64,000 nucleotides of DNA from Gordionus sp. m RMFG-2023 (taxonomy: Eukaryota; Nematomorpha; Gordioida; Chordodea; Parachordodidae), in NCBI RefSeq assembly GCF_954871325.1, contig NC_088776.1:64132954-64196953 (forward strand), read 5' to 3'. A model generated the notes under the pieces. That model had not been told where the DNA came from, made no database searches, and was given only the letters and a program-made list of their open reading frames with translations. Made by a program: the position numbers and the translations under genes. Below, in pieces: positions 63,176 through 64,000 of the stretch; position 1 is the stretch's first letter, and every line of letters starts with the position of its first letter.

Positions 63176-64000
63176 ATATTGAAGAAATTATTGAAGAGAA
63201 AGTTGATTCTACAAAGAACAAAGATGATAATGATTTTAATGTCAACAATTTATCTGGTGACGTGATTAATGACAAAGATAACGCATTTATGACTACTGTA
63301 AAAGTGAACGATGTTGTTACTTGTATGCAAGTGGACACTGGATCCAAATACACTATTATACCTCATGGTCTGGCTAAAAAATTTGGTATTAGAGATCTTA
63401 AGAAATCTGAGCTACAACTCACTGCTTATGACGGGAATTTAATCAAAATCATAGGAACTACTCAAGTTAAAGTGACTTATGATGGTATTTCCAAATATTT
63501 ACAAGCGGTAGTGGTTGAATCAAGTAAAAATGCCTTGTTGGGACGTACGTGGATAAATGCTTTCAAAAATATTTTAAATAAATTTATAGCAAAGATTGAC
63601 ACTAATTACGAAGATGAAATAAAAAAATTGATTAAAGAGTGTGAATCGAAACTAACTAATGGGCCAATCAACAAAGCAAGTGTCAAGTTACATTTAAGAA
63701 GTGATGCCCAACCTAAAATTATACCGCCTAGACGTATTCCTTATTCAAAAATTAATCTTGTTAGTAATGAACTTAAAAAATGGATACATGATAAAATTAT
63801 TGAGCCGGTGAATGATGTCCGATGGGCAAGTCCTGTTACCGCTGTCTACAAAGAAGATGGGAGCATTAGGCTTTGCGCTGATTTTAAGGATACTGTAAAC
63901 CCAGCTCTAGAAGACTTTAGATACCCTCTACCACGAATTAATGATCTAATTGCTAAACTTTCGGAAGGAAAGAAATTTACGAAGATTGACTTTAAAAATG
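63172..64000 (+). CDS. Protease-reverse transcriptase (pol) of the Ty3/gypsy element, incomplete at window end
   Basis: Open to the end of the window. The aspartic protease active site is VDTGSKYTIIP near 63331-63363, with the second part LLGRTWINAF near 63536. RT starts with the family linker HLRSDAQPKIIPPRRIPYS and reaches FTKIDFKN, the strand just before the first catalytic region. RT palm core, RNase H and integrase are out of view. Confidence 0.9.
   Translation, partial: MNIEEIIEEKVDSTKNKDDNDFNVNNLSGDVINDKDNAFMTTVKVNDVVTCMQVDTGSKYTIIPHGLAKKFGIRDLKKSELQLTAYDGNLIKIIGTTQVKVTYDGISKYLQAVVVESSKNALLGRTWINAFKNILNKFIAKIDTNYEDEIKKLIKECESKLTNGPINKASVKLHLRSDAQPKIIPPRRIPYSKINLVSNELKKWIHDKIIEPVNDVRWASPVTAVYKEDGSIRLCADFKDTVNPALEDFRYPLPRINDLIAKLSEGKKFTKIDFKN

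Larger units (their letters stand above)
61382..64000 (+). mobile_element. Ty3/gypsy LTR retrotransposon, 5' part, runs off the window
   Basis: 5' LTR 61382-61660 (TGTTGCG...TTCTACA, with TATATAAG at 61549), PBS TGGTGCCTCCAGTTTTGGC at 61661, leader with a small ORF, gag 62150-63175, then protease-reverse transcriptase from about 63172 to the window end. The protease has VDTGSKYTIIPHGLA; RT has RRIPYS, WASPVTAVYKEDGSIRLCAD and DFRYPLPRIND. Gag and pol are in different frames and overlap by a few bases, as this family often has. The visible part looks close to whole, with at most one or two breaks. The 3' half and second LTR lie outside, so its state cannot be judged. Confidence 0.92.

Overview
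This 64-kb window is from a eukaryote, most likely an invertebrate animal. It is very AT-rich, has a spliced host gene with GT-AG introns, and is full of DNA transposons, LTR elements and a LINE. I cannot name the species. There is no bacterial operon, rRNA, tRNA or CRISPR that I can support.

Left third (about 1-20,700): one real host gene on the + strand, a NEDD4-family HECT E3 ubiquitin ligase of the ITCH/WWP/Su(dx) type. I could read 17 exons from 5395 to the stop at 20435. They join in one phase-consistent frame of 913 codons including the stop, plus one split first residue. The order is C2 domain, Ser/Asn/Pro-rich linker, four WW domains, HECT domain with its active-site Cys 33 residues from the C-terminus. 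The start codon and first exon were not found and should lie upstream of 5395. The introns are littered with small transposons: hAT-type MITEs with 8-bp target duplications, two other MITE families, a 1.8-kb inverted duplication of a gag-like fossil, and a 224-bp tandem satellite.

Middle (20,700-31,500): no live gene seen. It holds a 1.4-1.7-kb repeat in two copies, a 1.7-kb foldback element with arms of about 400 bp, several MITEs, a (TTTC)n microsatellite, and a decayed ZCCHC7/Air-like zinc-knuckle pseudogene on the minus strand.

Right half (31,500-58,600): a layered mosaic. A repeat unit with a hAT element inside is present twice (about 31.6-37.5 kb and 47.4-55.8 kb). Both copies have the same 8-bp target duplication, so the unit was copied after that hAT landed. 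Copy A later took in a second, nearly palindromic hAT element, itself split by a third. Copy B later took in another GAACCG-type element and a segment carrying a full-length but decayed LINE with a 17-bp target duplication. Between them lie an 82/83-bp satellite (about 19 units), a direct 3-kb duplication of a Ty3/gypsy fossil, and a CpG-bearing 14-bp minisatellite.

Right end (58,600-64,000): the most coherent mobile system. A 2.1-kb non-coding LTR element on the minus strand (58661-60798) has TG...CA ends, PBS, PPT and perfect 5-bp target duplication. Just downstream, in the opposite orientation, a Ty3/gypsy element with a related LTR and a PBS with the same first seven bases begins at 61382 and runs off the window. 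It carries a small RRM-like leader ORF, an Asn/Tyr-rich gag, protease and RT. The non-coding element looks like a parasite of this gypsy family.
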